A DNA stretch of 28,459 nt from Gammaproteobacteria bacterium UBA7376 (lineage in GTDB: Bacteria; Pseudomonadota; Gammaproteobacteria; Pseudomonadales; Azotimanducaceae): positions 1 to 28,459 of the forward strand of contig DKNY01000006.1 of assembly GCA_002470275.1 (NCBI GenBank), in the 5' to 3' direction. Shown here in pieces: positions 19,322 to 28,173 of the stretch. The position numbers and the translations under genes were made by a program. A model generated the notes under the pieces. That model searched no databases, was not told the origin of the DNA, and saw only the letters and a program-made list of their open reading frames with translations. Position 1 is the first letter of the stretch. Each line of letters starts with the position of its first letter.

Positions 19322-20332
19322 TCAGAAAAACTCCGCGAAAAGGCGTTGGTATGCTTCTCGTGACTCCAGTCTCGCGCCATATTGGGCCACAATCCTTGCG
19401 GCGGCGAAGTTCCCAAACGCAGCAGCCTGCGGGGGTTCTGCGCCTTTGAGCCTGGCGGCAAGACAAGCGCCTGCATAAATGTCGCCCGCTCCGTTGCTGT
19501 CTTTCGCGACGGCCCTGATGCCTGGCAGGGTCTGATGGCCCCGTGGGCCGTAGACCGTGGAACCTTTAGCGCCCAGGGTGATGTAGAGTTCTGGTGCGAT
19601 ATCCAATAATTCTCTGGCTGCAATATCGAGTCGATCCGTCTTGGCCCAGGTGAGCGCTTCCTCAAGGTTGCAGAACAAAATGTCCAAACCGTTGCCCATG
19701 ATGCTTTCCAGCGCCTCTCTAAAAAAAGAAACCATGGAGACATCAGAAAGCGTTAGCGCCACGCTTAAGCCATTGGCCCTGGCATGGTGGTGAGCGTTCA
19801 TGGCAGCGCCAACGTTCTCTGAGGAGGAACTCAGATAACCCTCGATGTAGAGGAGGCGAGATTGGCCAATCAGCTCGCCGTCGACTTTTTTGCCATCAAG
19901 CTGGGAGGAAACCCCCAAATTTGTGCACAGTGTCCTCTGAGCGTCCTGGGAGACGATGACCAGGCACTGGCCTGATTGACCACCTGTATCGTTCTTGGCC
20001 GCGAGTTGGGTCAGGCCAATATTGGCGGCCTGCATTTCTTGTCTGAAAAAACGGCCGTTCTCATCGTCTGCGAGCCGACAGGCATAACCTGCTCTAAGAC
20101 CAAACGCTCCGCCCGCGTAGACTGTATTGGCTGCAGAGCCCCCTCCAAAGCGTCGCAGTTCGACCCCCTGCAGGGCGTGCATAAACTCACCCATCTGATG
20201 GTCGTCAACGAGGGTCATTTGTCCCTTGGGAAGGGAGAATTGACGCAGAAAGCTGTCGTCCAAAGAGGCCTCATTGTCCACGATGGCGTTGCCGATGCCG
20301 TAAATATCCAGCAGCGCTCGCTGATTCATCAT
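19322..20332 (-). CDS. PfkB-family kinase, adenosine kinase-like
   Basis: This is a ribokinase/PfkB-fold kinase that probably phosphorylates a nucleoside or sugar. The 336-aa protein has the N-terminal YGIGNAIVDNE segment, the RRFGGGSAANTVYAGGAFG glycine-rich substrate-lid region (61-78) and the catalytic KDSNGAGD motif (277-284, base D284). The whole-sequence pattern matches bacterial proteins usually labelled adenosine kinase; the substrate is inferred. Tandem ATG codons start at 20332 and 20329, with a CAGGGA upstream. It is 39 bp downstream of hemL and may share its transcript. It converges on sfsA with 4 bp between stops. Confidence 0.85.
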   Translation of the reverse strand: MMNQRALLDIYGIGNAIVDNEASLDDSFLRQFSLPKGQMTLVDDHQMGEFMHALQGVELRRFGGGSAANTVYAGGAFGLRAGYACRLADDENGRFFRQEMQAANIGLTQLAAKNDTGGQSGQCLVIVSQDAQRTLCTNLGVSSQLDGKKVDGELIGQSRLLYIEGYLSSSSENVGAAMNAHHHARANGLSVALTLSDVSMVSFFREALESIMGNGLDILFCNLEEALTWAKTDRLDIAARELLDIAPELYITLGAKGSTVYGPRGHQTLPGIRAVAKDSNGAGDIYAGACLAARLKGAEPPQAAAFGNFAAARIVAQYGARLESREAYQRLFAEFF

Positions 20333-20371
20333 TCTCGTATCCCTGTGGCGGCGTGTTTATACATGCATGAG

Positions 20372-21664
20372 CTACGAGTTGATCGCTGCAAAAGCCCGAT
20401 CGGCGGCGTCAAGGGTCTGCTGGACTTCTGCCGTGTTGTGCGCTGCTGAAAGAAAACCGGCTTCAAAGCCTGAGGGAGCCAGATAGATCCCGCTATCCAG
20501 CATGTGATGAAAGAAACGGTTGAAGGACTCGATATTAGATTGGGCAACGTCATCATAATTTTTGACTTCATCGCGATCAAAGAAAAAGCTGAACATGCCG
20601 CAGACGTGGTTCTCGCAAAGCTGAATGCCGTGTTTTTTTGCAAGGGCCATCATGCCTGACACCAGATGTTCGGTGGTCTGGCTTAGGTGCTCGTAAACGT
20701 CCGCAGTCAGATGGTTCAGGGTCGTGAGGCCCGCCGCCATGGCGAGGGGGTTACCGGATAGCGTTCCCGCCTGGTAGATGGGCCCATTTGGCGCAATCTC
20801 GTTCATGATCTCACGCTTGCCGCCAAAGGCTCCCACGGGCAACCCACCACCCACTATTTTCCCAAGGGTGGTGAGGTCTGGTCTGACGCCATAGAGCTCT
20901 TGGGCGCCCCCGGGGGCTACCCTGAAGCCGGTCATTACCTCGTCGAAAATCAGTACGCTGCCAAATTTGTCAGTGACGTCCCGAAGACAGGAAAGGAAGC
21001 CCTCTGTGGGGGGGATACAGCCCATGTTGCCGGCTATGGGCTCCACGATGATGCAGGCGATTTGATCGCCAAACTTTTCAAAGAGCGTGGTGACTGCCTC
21101 GGGGTCATTGAAAGGGATAGTCAGCGTGCTGGCAGCCAAGGCCTCGGGTACACCGGGAGAGTTGGGTAGGCCTAGCGTCAAAACGCCGCTGCCGGCTTTG
21201 ACCAGCAGTGAGTCTGAATGGCCGTGGTAACAGCCTTCGAACTTAACGATCATATCCCTGCCGGTATACCCTCGAGCAACGCGGATGGCGGACATGGTCG
21301 CCTCAGTACCAGAGTTAACCATGCGCACACTTTCCATGCTGGGCATGATTGCTATGATTTTTTCTGCCAGCTCTATTTCGATTTCGGTCGGTGCGCCGAA
21401 GCTCAAGGCGCGTTGGGCTTGGTCGACAACGGCTTCAATAATCGCTGGATGGTTATGGCCAAGAATCATCGGTCCCCATGAGCCGATGTAGTCGATGTAT
21501 TGGTTGCCGTCCACATCTTGGATGAAAGCGCCGCCAGCGGATTCAAAAAAAACGGGCTCGCCTCCGACCCCCTTGAAGGCGCGAACGGGGGAGTTCACGC
21601 CGCCGGGTATGGATTGTCGAGCGCGCTCGATCAGAGAGGTAGAAGTTTTTCGTTGCTTAATCAA
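20372..21664 (-). CDS. hemL: Glutamate-1-semialdehyde 2,1-aminomutase
   Basis: HemL is the PLP enzyme that makes 5-aminolevulinate in the C5 haem pathway. Motifs are complete: [55 protein letters not shown] and [17 protein letters not shown] with the PLP lysine, then [12 protein letters not shown] prefer TTG 21664, which gives 430 aa against 426 in E. coli. The frame opens further, to TTG 21739, which overlaps hemJ by 4 bp as TTGA and would add 25 residues not expected in the family. It follows hemJ and precedes the PfkB-family gene. Confidence 0.92.
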   Translation of the reverse strand: MIKQRKTSTSLIERARQSIPGGVNSPVRAFKGVGGEPVFFESAGGAFIQDVDGNQYIDYIGSWGPMILGHNHPAIIEAVVDQAQRALSFGAPTEIEIELAEKIIAIMPSMESVRMVNSGTEATMSAIRVARGYTGRDMIVKFEGCYHGHSDSLLVKAGSGVLTLGLPNSPGVPEALAASTLTIPFNDPEAVTTLFEKFGDQIACIIVEPIAGNMGCIPPTEGFLSCLRDVTDKFGSVLIFDEVMTGFRVAPGGAQELYGVRPDLTTLGKIVGGGLPVGAFGGKREIMNEIAPNGPIYQAGTLSGNPLAMAAGLTTLNHLTADVYEHLSQTTEHLVSGMMALAKKHGIQLCENHVCGMFSFFFDRDEVKNYDDVAQSNIESFNRFFHHMLDSGIYLAPSGFEAGFLSAAHNTAEVQQTLDAADRAFAAINS

Positions 21665-21735
21665 AATTTGGTTCTCTGTTATTACAGGGTCCGTGGCTCG
21701 ATCACGGGATTGAAAATCGGCCCTTAGCGGCGATA

Positions 21736-22167
21736 TCAAAAGGGCTTGATGACGACCAGCAGCACTGCCGGCACGAGTATAAAGACTGGCACCTCATTGA
21801 AGACGCGAAAGTACTTCTCTGATCGGTTTTGCTCGCCTCTCTCAAAAGCCTTGATGATACTGAGGCAGACATGATGGTAACCCACCAGGGCAACGACAAG
21901 GGCAATCTTGATCCACAGCCAATAGGTGCCTGAATAGGCCTGCCAGCGTTCGATGAGCATCCATACCCCCAGGACTAGCGTCACGATCATCGATGGATTC
22001 ATGATGATTCTGTAGAGCTTGGTTTCCATCAGCAGAAAGCGATCTTGGCTGATTTGGTCCGTGGCTGCAGCATGATAGACAAAGAGGCGAGGCAAGTAGA
22101 AGATGCCAGCAAACCATGTAATGACTGCGATAATGTGAAAGGCCTGTAGCCATAAGTAGAGGGTCAT
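21736..22167 (-). CDS. hemJ: Protoporphyrinogen IX oxidase HemJ
   Basis: HemJ is the membrane protoporphyrinogen oxidase found in many bacteria that lack HemG and HemY. The 143-aa product has about four hydrophobic helices: residues 5-28 (with H11 in [20 protein letters not shown]), about 54-72, about 82-102 and about 125-142. The conserved MNPSM and FNEVP segments are present. It sits directly upstream of hemL, giving two enzymes of the same pathway in one operon. ATG 22167 is divergent from the DUF6776 gene. Assignment rests on sequence pattern and hemL linkage. Confidence 0.87.
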   Translation of the reverse strand: MTLYLWLQAFHIIAVITWFAGIFYLPRLFVYHAAATDQISQDRFLLMETKLYRIIMNPSMIVTLVLGVWMLIERWQAYSGTYWLWIKIALVVALVGYHHVCLSIIKAFERGEQNRSEKYFRVFNEVPVFILVPAVLLVVIKPF

Positions 22168-22308
22168 TCTTGGATTCCTGGGTTTGTTTAACCGCGCCTA
22201 TGGAGAGGCCGCGAAGCATTGAATGAGGTCGTGGATAAGTACCACGGCGGGCGGAATTCTAGAGTATATTGCAGCGCGCAACCATTTCCTCCTTCGGAGT
22301 TAGAGTCC

Positions 22309-23007
22309 ATGTCCAATGTCCAGTACAAGGTCATTTCTGAGCGACCCAGGCGGGTCTGGGTCAGGGTTCTCATGGCGACCCTTTTGCTAGGCGGCACGCT
22401 GGTCGGGGGACTATTTTGGGGCCAGCACCGGGCCAATGAGGCGATCGCGGAAAATGAAATGTTGCAGGCCTCTGTGCTGCAGCTAAACGCTGACAAGCAG
22501 CAGTTGCAGAGTGACCTGATTGATTCCCAACTGGTGGTCGAAGCTCAGGCCTTCACTGCAACATCGCTGCGCAAGGAACTTGCCCAGACTCTGAGCAATA
22601 ATGCCGCGCTGCAAGAAGAGCTCTCTTTCTTCAAAGAGCTGATGGCGCCTTCGGAGGCCCTATCGGGGCCTCAGCTTAAAGCTGCGAAGATCACCCCGAC
22701 GGACGTTGATGGGCAGTTCAAGGTCTCTGTATTAGTGACCCAAATTTCTGCAAACCATAAAACTATCTCAGGTGAACTCGCGGTATCGCTCACCGGACGC
22801 CAGGCAGGAATGGCCGCTGATTCTTCAAACACCGAAATTTCTGTGGAAACTGTACCCAAGATGATTAGTTTCAGGTACTTTTTGGAGTCCATTTATACTG
22901 TGCAAGTTCCCGAGGACTTTACCCCGGAGCAGGTTTTAGTCGCGTTCAATCCCCGACGTGGCTCGACTATCGAAGGTCGTTTTGACTGGCAGGTAGAGGG
23001 TGGATAA
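22309..23007 (+). CDS. DUF6776 family inner-membrane coiled-coil protein
   Basis: Function is unknown. The 232-aa product has a short basic cytoplasmic start (RPRRVWVR), one membrane helix (about 18-37), a coiled coil of alternating L/Q/E residues (about 40-115, including ELAQTLSNNAALQEELSFFKEL in two parts) and a C-terminal beta-rich part (about 125-230) that should be periplasmic. This is the pattern of DUF6776 proteins found next to bactofilin genes in gammaproteobacteria, from memory. ATG 22309 has GGAG at 22296-22299; an upstream TTG (22219) would place a polar stretch before the membrane helix and is less likely. It lies 41 bp before bactofilin. Confidence 0.82.
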   Translation: MSNVQYKVISERPRRVWVRVLMATLLLGGTLVGGLFWGQHRANEAIAENEMLQASVLQLNADKQQLQSDLIDSQLVVEAQAFTATSLRKELAQTLSNNAALQEELSFFKELMAPSEALSGPQLKAAKITPTDVDGQFKVSVLVTQISANHKTISGELAVSLTGRQAGMAADSSNTEISVETVPKMISFRYFLESIYTVQVPEDFTPEQVLVAFNPRRGSTIEGRFDWQVEGG

Positions 23008-23048
23008 AGGAATCGAATTCAGGGACGAGCTCAAAGATCGAGAAGCAA

Positions 23049-23450
23049 ATGATATCGAAGAAGGCGAAGACCGACGTAACAGTGATCGCAGCGGATATTG
23101 AGATCGAAGGCAGTGTGCGACTGAAGAGCGAGCTGTTCGTCATGGGTAAAATTAAGGGAAACGTAGACGCCGAAGCCAAGGAGGCAATGTTGACCGTAAG
23201 CCCGGAAGGACGCATTGAAGGGGAGATACGGGTTCCTACGGTCATTATTAACGGCACAATCGAGGGCAATGTTTTCTCCAGCGATCGTCTAGAGGTTGCA
23301 GCCGGTGCCGTTGTGCATGGCGATTTGCATTATCACGTCATTGAAATGCACCTTGGCGCGCAGGTTCAGGGACGATTGATTCATGTTCAAGATGAACCTG
23401 CCGGACCCGTAGCCATAACGTCGGTGAAGCCTGACTCCATGGCGCTGTAG
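23049..23450 (+). CDS. Bactofilin (polymer-forming cytoskeletal protein)
   Basis: Bactofilins self-assemble into filaments through a right-handed beta-helix and recruit cell-wall enzymes. The 133-aa product is a single bactofilin domain: after a short basic N-terminus come repeating short strands with glycine turns, such as IEIEGSVRLKSELFVMGKIKGNV and VIINGTIEGNV, each about 17-18 residues apart. No membrane segment is present, so it is cytosolic or peripheral. ATG 23049 lies 41 bp after the DUF6776 gene and 36 bp before erpA, suggesting one operon. An M23 peptidase gene is close by, a known functional partner of bactofilins elsewhere. Confidence 0.9.
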   Translation: MISKKAKTDVTVIAADIEIEGSVRLKSELFVMGKIKGNVDAEAKEAMLTVSPEGRIEGEIRVPTVIINGTIEGNVFSSDRLEVAAGAVVHGDLHYHVIEMHLGAQVQGRLIHVQDEPAGPVAITSVKPDSMAL

Positions 23451-23486
23451 GGCAGGCACCTTAGGTCGGATAGTGTAGGACACTCC

Positions 23487-23819
23487 ATGCAAGCAGATAT
23501 TTCCGTGACTGAAAGAGCCGCAGACAAGGTGCAGCAGCTGATCGCTGCGGATGGAGGCGAAACCCTCAAGCTTCGCGTCTTCATTACGGGAGGAGGATGC
23601 AATGGCTTCTCCTACGGCTTTACCTTCGATGACAGCCGTGGCGAAGACGACGCCTGGGTTGAGCGGAATGGGACCGTCACGCTGGTAGACGCCATGAGCT
23701 ACCCCTTTCTAGCTGGTGCCGAAATCGACTACGTTGAAGATTTAAACGGAGCGCAGTTCGTCGTTAATAACCCCAATGCGGAATCCACCTGCGGTTGCGG
23801 CAGCTCCTTTTCCCTGTAG
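23487..23819 (+). CDS. erpA: Iron-sulfur cluster insertion protein ErpA
   Basis: ErpA is an A-type carrier that delivers iron-sulfur clusters to apoproteins, including isoprenoid synthesis enzymes. The 110-aa product (E. coli 114) has the three cluster cysteines: C38 in GGGCNGF and C102/C104 in [14 protein letters not shown] and [19 protein letters not shown] also match the family. ATG 23487 is the first in-frame start after bactofilin. It is the last gene of the plus-strand group and converges on anmK across about 100 bp. Confidence 0.95.
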   Translation: MQADISVTERAADKVQQLIAADGGETLKLRVFITGGGCNGFSYGFTFDDSRGEDDAWVERNGTVTLVDAMSYPFLAGAEIDYVEDLNGAQFVVNNPNAESTCGCGSSFSL

Positions 23820-23834
23820 CGGGATGCCCTGTCG

Positions 23835-23851
23835 TGGGAATGAGGTTCCCA
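23835..23851. terminator. Possible hairpin between erpA and anmK
   Basis: TGGGAA (23835-23840) and TTCCCA (23846-23851) form a 6-bp stem with a 5-nt loop, 16 nt after the erpA stop. No T-tract follows on either strand. It may be a weak terminator or 3' structure. Confidence 0.35.
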
Positions 23852-23919
23852 GCACAAAAGAAGGGGACGCCGTTAAAGGGTGGGAGCGTTGGCTAAGACC
23901 AAGCCCCTAGCTAGAGAGT

Positions 23920-25071
23920 TTAGGCTGGGTAGATGGCGCCGAGCACACAGTCCTGCCGGGCGCCGGTAACACTCGATAGGCTACCGGGAAGGCCGTTGAG
24001 TCTGCGAAACGCGAGCCATGCGAATGCTGCTGCTTCGATGGCGTCTCCATCGACCCCCCAGGCCTCGCAGGCCTCAACCCGGCATGGTCGACCTAATTGA
24101 ATTGAACAGTGCTCAGCGAGGCGCTGCATCAGGAAGGCGTTCAAACGCCCTCCCCCGCAAACGGCTATCGCCTCTGTTTCGCTCGCATAGGTGGCAACGC
24201 TACCGGCGATGCTTGCCGCGGTCAGCTCCGTAAGCGTGGCCTGGACATTGGGTGGCGTAATTTCCCGAAACTCAGTCAGAGCATGGGTGAGCCACCGGCT
24301 GCTGAAATATTCCCGTCCGGTGCTTTTGGGTGGCGCGCTCGCAAAATAGTCGTCTGCAAGGAGGTGCTTCAGCAGGCTCGGCGATGCAGTGCCTGAGCGA
24401 GCCCAGGTGCCATTTCGGTCAAATGTGTCAGCGCTGACCGACGCCTCTGCTTGATGGGATTGATACCAGGTGTCGAGCAACGCGTTGCCAGGTCCGCTGT
24501 CAAAGCCCCGCACGGGCTGCCCGAGGATCGTCAAATTACTGATGCCGCCGATATTTAAGACGGCGACAGGATGAACCCGATCCGAGAAGAGTTCTCCATG
24601 AAAGGCGGGTACGAGCGGCGCGCCCTCGCCGCCGGCCGCCATATCTCGGCGACGGAAGTCTGCAACCGTCGTAATGCCGGTTATCTCCGCAATCTGGTTA
24701 GGATCTCCGATTTGGATCGTGAAGGGCGCGGCAGTTGTGCCTGCGGGCCGGTGGCGGATGGTTTGCCCGTGACTGCCAATGGCCACGATGTCTTCAGTCG
24801 AGATGCCCAGGGTGGATAGCCAATCGAGGATACCCTCACCAATAAAGACACCGAGACGTTGGTCGCTGGCACCAAGCTCGTCAATGCTGGCAGCCCCTGG
24901 CTGCCCCAACTGAAGTAGGTCACGTTGTAGGCCTTCAGGCATGGCCAACGTTATCGCGTGGGAAATGGAAAATTGTTCATCCGCCCCAACATCGACCAGC
25001 GCTAGGTCTAACCCATCGACGCTCGTCCCTGTCATGCAGCCAATGAACTGGCCCGATTTCAGGGTCGTCAC
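23920..25071 (-). CDS. anmK: Anhydro-N-acetylmuramic acid kinase
   Basis: AnmK phosphorylates and hydrolyses 1,6-anhydro-MurNAc released during wall turnover, feeding peptidoglycan recycling. The 383-aa product (E. coli 369) has the N-terminal GCMTGTSVDGLDLALV nucleotide-site motif, IGSHGQTIRH, VADFRRRDMAAGGEGAPLVPAFH (in two parts), NIGGISNLT, FDSGPGNALLD and VCGGGRLN. GTG 25071 overlaps the stop of the upstream M23 peptidase gene as GTGA, so the two are translationally coupled. Pairing a wall hydrolase with a recycling kinase is coherent. Confidence 0.95.
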   Translation of the reverse strand: MTTLKSGQFIGCMTGTSVDGLDLALVDVGADEQFSISHAITLAMPEGLQRDLLQLGQPGAASIDELGASDQRLGVFIGEGILDWLSTLGISTEDIVAIGSHGQTIRHRPAGTTAAPFTIQIGDPNQIAEITGITTVADFRRRDMAAGGEGAPLVPAFHGELFSDRVHPVAVLNIGGISNLTILGQPVRGFDSGPGNALLDTWYQSHQAEASVSADTFDRNGTWARSGTASPSLLKHLLADDYFASAPPKSTGREYFSSRWLTHALTEFREITPPNVQATLTELTAASIAGSVATYASETEAIAVCGGGRLNAFLMQRLAEHCSIQLGRPCRVEACEAWGVDGDAIEAAAFAWLAFRRLNGLPGSLSSVTGARQDCVLGAIYPA

Positions 25072-26360
25072 TGAGCCGACGCCAAAAGCACCTGTTCCTT
25101 ATAGCTGTCCAGTAGCAGGCTGAAAGGCAACGTCTGGCTGTTAAATCGTGCGAGTTCTTGCTTAGGGACGGGTGCCGCTTTGGGTAGATTTACAGTTCGT
25201 GGGTTTTTATGCGTTCCATTTACTAGGAATTCATAGTGGAGGTGGGGCCCGGTTGCCCAACCGGTCGCTCCAACATATCCAATCACTTGGCCCTGTTTGA
25301 CGCGTGCCCCCTTTCTAACCTGTCTTGCAAACTTTGATAGATGCAGGTACTTGGTTTGAAATTGCTGTCCGTGCTGTAGCACTAGATAGCGCCCATTTGC
25401 GGGGGTGCGTGAAGCAACCAATACCTTGCCATCCCCGGCGGCCAGAATTGGGGTCCCCGTGGGCGCGGCATAATCGATGCCCCGGTGCGGTCGGACAGTG
25501 TTGTGCAGTGGGTGTTTGCGACGTAGGTTGAAGCTTGAGCTGATGCGAGAGAACTCCACCGGAGCGCGGAGAAAAGCCTTGCGCATGCTCACCCCCTCAG
25601 GTGTGAAATACCCGGATTCCCCGCTCGTGTCGCGATAGAGGACACCGCTATGACGGCGTCCCTGGTTGATAAAATCCGCGACCAAAATATCGCCAAAGCC
25701 TACCCGCTCTCCGCCGAAGTACAGCTCTTCATATAGGACGAAAAATTGATCACCCGGTCGAATATCCAGCACGAAATCAATATCCCACTGGAAAATTTGG
25801 GCAAATCGCATGGTAAGGCTATCCGGCAAGCCCCTCGCCTGGCTGGCCATAAATAGGCTGTCGGAAATTGTTCCGTGCTGGTACGCGAGCACGCGGTCAG
25901 GCTGGTGGACGACGTGGCGACTGGTGAAAACCCCGTCTCGATGCTCGAAAACCGTTGCCTCAAGAGGGCTTGAGCGGAGGGTCAGGCGGCGCAGTCCGTC
26001 GTCATTGGTTTCGAAGCTCAGCTCTTCCCCGGCGAAAATATTGCTCAACGCATCACCATGCTCAGTTTGACTGAGTAAATAGAGAAGACGGTCAGTAAGC
26101 CCCTGGCGAGCGAAAATCCTTGCCATGCTGTCGCCTGACCTAACGATCTCTTTGGTGGTCGCTAGGGTTTCCTGTTCGGCCTCCTCCGCGGACAGGGTGT
26201 CATTGCCAAGAACCTGGGCGGCAGCTTCATCGGGCAGAGGAAGCGCGACAGACTTCAGGCCGTCGGGCATCTTAGGCTCCATGAATCCCGCCGCGCTAGA
26301 AACGGCGAGGATGAATACGATGGTAAGGACAACGCGTCGGTGAAAAATAGGTAGATGCAT
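25068..26360 (-). CDS. M23-family peptidoglycan endopeptidase, MepM-like
   Basis: M23 metallopeptidases cut peptide cross-links in peptidoglycan. The 430-aa protein has an N-terminal membrane anchor or signal (about 8-27), a LysM/OapA-like segment (about 68-115, VRSGDSMARIFARQGL), a central domain, and the LytM catalytic domain (about 265-390). Zinc and catalytic residues are present: H292 and D296 in HRGID, H340, and H375 in HLHYEF. ATG 26360 has only a weak ribosome-binding site. It is expressed from the promoter at 26439-26466 and overlaps anmK by 4 bp. It is near the bactofilin gene. Candidate names include mepM, but I do not assign one. Confidence 0.9.
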   Translation of the reverse strand: MHLPIFHRRVVLTIVFILAVSSAAGFMEPKMPDGLKSVALPLPDEAAAQVLGNDTLSAEEAEQETLATTKEIVRSGDSMARIFARQGLTDRLLYLLSQTEHGDALSNIFAGEELSFETNDDGLRRLTLRSSPLEATVFEHRDGVFTSRHVVHQPDRVLAYQHGTISDSLFMASQARGLPDSLTMRFAQIFQWDIDFVLDIRPGDQFFVLYEELYFGGERVGFGDILVADFINQGRRHSGVLYRDTSGESGYFTPEGVSMRKAFLRAPVEFSRISSSFNLRRKHPLHNTVRPHRGIDYAAPTGTPILAAGDGKVLVASRTPANGRYLVLQHGQQFQTKYLHLSKFARQVRKGARVKQGQVIGYVGATGWATGPHLHYEFLVNGTHKNPRTVNLPKAAPVPKQELARFNSQTLPFSLLLDSYKEQVLLASAQ

Positions 26361-26805
26361 AGATCGCCGTAATTTCTATCAGGTTGGGACGACCACCAGG
26401 CCGCGCTGTGTCACATTCACTGAAACGAGGAAGCCCCTAGTATAGGGGAAAATGGCGTACTGTTAAGGCATTAGCCGCAGCGGGTACTGCCGCCCTTAAA
26501 CCTCTTCTTGGGCCTCCTAAAGAGGAATTCACCGCAGATATTGGCACCCGTGCGAGGAACTACCCCACTTTCTGGCTATTTTGAACCTGCATCGCAACCT
26601 GGACTCTGGCTTGGCGCTAGGGGCAAATGATCTGTCGTCACCTCAGGCAGCCCGTGATGAAGCGAACCGGGCAGGTCGATGTCCTTTCGCCACGGTTGTT
26701 GCGCGAGCACTTGAAATCATATGAGAACTGATGATCAATGAAACGGCCTGAACGACGTTGCAAATGTGAGGGCAGGAAGCTCAACAAGATAGAGATGGAG
26801 ACCTA
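26361..26805. other. 445-bp gap between divergent M23 gene and tyrS
   Basis: Apart from the minus-strand promoter near 26439-26466, I see no gene here. No frame gives a recognisable protein or remnant. A 6-bp inverted repeat (CCTCTT and AAGAGG near 26502-26526) has a long loop and is unconvincing. The tyrS promoter must lie in this stretch, but no candidate is close to consensus. Confidence 0.6.
26439..26466 (-). promoter_or_regulatory. Sigma70-type promoter for the M23 gene and anmK
   Basis: Read on the minus strand, TTAACA (26461-26466) and TATACT (26439-26444) are separated by 16 bp; each matches 5 of 6 consensus bases. The predicted start is near 26432, about 70 nt before the peptidase ATG. 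The -10 lies within an inverted repeat, CCCCTAGTATAGGGG on the plus strand (26434-26448). Confidence 0.6.
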
Positions 26806-28122
26806 ATGACGGAAACGGGCGGCCTAGAAAAAGCCAACGAGTTTTTGCAGGAGCTACGATGGCGCGGCCTCATGGTGCAACTGTCCAACGAGCAGGGTCT
26901 TGTGGAGTATCTTGCCCAGGGCAGTCAGACACTCTACTGCGGCTTTGATCCCACGGCGGATAGTCTTCATGTTGGCAGCCTGGTGCCTTTGTTGGCGCTC
27001 CGGCGCTTTCAGCTCCAGGGCCATCGGCCAATCTTGCTGCTCGGCGGAGCGACGGGGCTGATCGGTGATCCCTCGGGGCGCGATGACGAACGGACGCTGA
27101 ACCAAACAGCGATAGTTGGAGAGTGGGTTGAAAAGCTGAGACGCCAGGTGTCTCGCTTTCTCGACTTCGATGGCCCAAATGGGGCGGTGATCTGTAACAA
27201 CCTAGATTGGGTAGGTGAGCGCGATGTGATCAGTTTCTTGCGTGACATCGGGAAGCACTTTTCGGTTAATGCAATGATTCAGCGAGAGTCCGTGAAAGCC
27301 CGCTTGGAGCGCGCCGACCAAGGTATTTCTTATACCGAGTTCAGCTATATGTTGCTGCAGGCGCTGGACTTTTTAGAGCTCGCCAGGGCGCATGGGTGCA
27401 TGCTGCAAATCGGTGGTAGCGATCAGTGGGGGAATATTGTCTCCGGCATTGACCTGATTCGTCGCCACCTTGGGGACGAAGCCTATGCGCTCACCATGCC
27501 CTTGGTGACCAAGGCTGATGGTACAAAGTTTGGTAAGTCCGCCTCAGGCGCCATTTGGATCGACGCGGCGAAAACATCGGCATACCGGTTCTATCAGTTT
27601 TGGCTCAACTCAGCAGACGCAGATGTAGCCAAGTTTTTGCGCTTGTTCACCTTTATGACGCCGGAACAAATCAGGAAGCTTGAAGCAGAGCATGAGGCAA
27701 ATCCTGAGCAACGGGCCGCGCAGCGTGAGTTGGCACGGCAGGTCACTGCGCTTGTCCACGGTGAGGCTGCCGTCGTTGCAGCGGAGCGGATCAGCGAAGG
27801 ATTGTTTGCTGGCGATGTAGATCGCCTCGAACTCGAGGACCTGCAGGCGCTGCAGCAAGACGGCCTGGAAACTTCTTCGGTCTCGCCTGGTGAAGGAATC
27901 CTCAACGTATTGGTTAGCTCCAGGCTCTCAGGCTCCAATGGGGAGGCTCGCAAATTGATCCAGGGCAGGGGGCTCAGGGTTAATGGTGTACAGGAGACTG
28001 ATCCCCGGCGGCAGCTGGACTTCGATGATGCGCTCCACGGTCGCTACTACCTCCTTCGCAAGGGGAAGAAGAGCTATCATCTCGTAGCGAGGGCGGACTC
28101 TGTTTCGGCTAAAACCGATTGA
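26806..28122 (+). CDS. tyrS: Tyrosyl-tRNA synthetase
   Basis: TyrRS charges tRNA-Tyr. The 438-aa class I synthetase has the HIGH-like HVGSL (55-59), the YCGFDPTADSLH tyrosine and ATP region, QIGGSDQWGN (201-210), KFGKS as the KMSKS motif (241-245) and a C-terminal S4-type RNA-binding domain (about 365-430, RKLIQGRGLRVNG). ATG 26806 follows GGAG with 5-bp spacing. As in Pseudomonas (from memory), it lies between the M23 gene and an rRNA operon. The long divergent leader upstream is unexplained. Confidence 0.96.
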   Translation: MTETGGLEKANEFLQELRWRGLMVQLSNEQGLVEYLAQGSQTLYCGFDPTADSLHVGSLVPLLALRRFQLQGHRPILLLGGATGLIGDPSGRDDERTLNQTAIVGEWVEKLRRQVSRFLDFDGPNGAVICNNLDWVGERDVISFLRDIGKHFSVNAMIQRESVKARLERADQGISYTEFSYMLLQALDFLELARAHGCMLQIGGSDQWGNIVSGIDLIRRHLGDEAYALTMPLVTKADGTKFGKSASGAIWIDAAKTSAYRFYQFWLNSADADVAKFLRLFTFMTPEQIRKLEAEHEANPEQRAAQRELARQVTALVHGEAAVVAAERISEGLFAGDVDRLELEDLQALQQDGLETSSVSPGEGILNVLVSSRLSGSNGEARKLIQGRGLRVNGVQETDPRRQLDFDDALHGRYYLLRKGKKSYHLVARADSVSAKTD

Positions 28123-28173
28123 TCAAAAATTGAGGTAAATATGGCTTGCGCGGCGACCGTAGATGCGTATTAT
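28118..28173 (+). promoter_or_regulatory. rRNA operon promoter (P1-like) with UP-like element
   Basis: TTGCGC (28146-28151) and TATTAT (28168-28173) are 16 bp apart. An A+T-rich stretch (about 28118-28142) precedes the -35, as UP elements do in rRNA promoters. The -10 is at the centre of a perfect inverted repeat at 28162-28180. The predicted start near 28180 is about 205 nt before 16S. It is a plausible target of DksA and ppGpp, inferred from class. Confidence 0.6.

Noticed and set aside
21842..22219. Minus-strand open frame of 125 codons overlapping hemJ
   Set aside because: It is in another frame of hemJ, has no family resemblance and lacks a plausible ribosome-binding site; hemJ explains the region.
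22265..22270. TATATT as a -10 for the DUF6776 gene
   Set aside because: No acceptable -35 lies 16-18 bp upstream, so the promoter is not supported.
26712..26740. TTGAAA-N17-ATCAAT as a tyrS promoter
   Set aside because: The -10 matches only 4 of 6 bases and other equally weak candidates exist in the same A+T-rich stretch.
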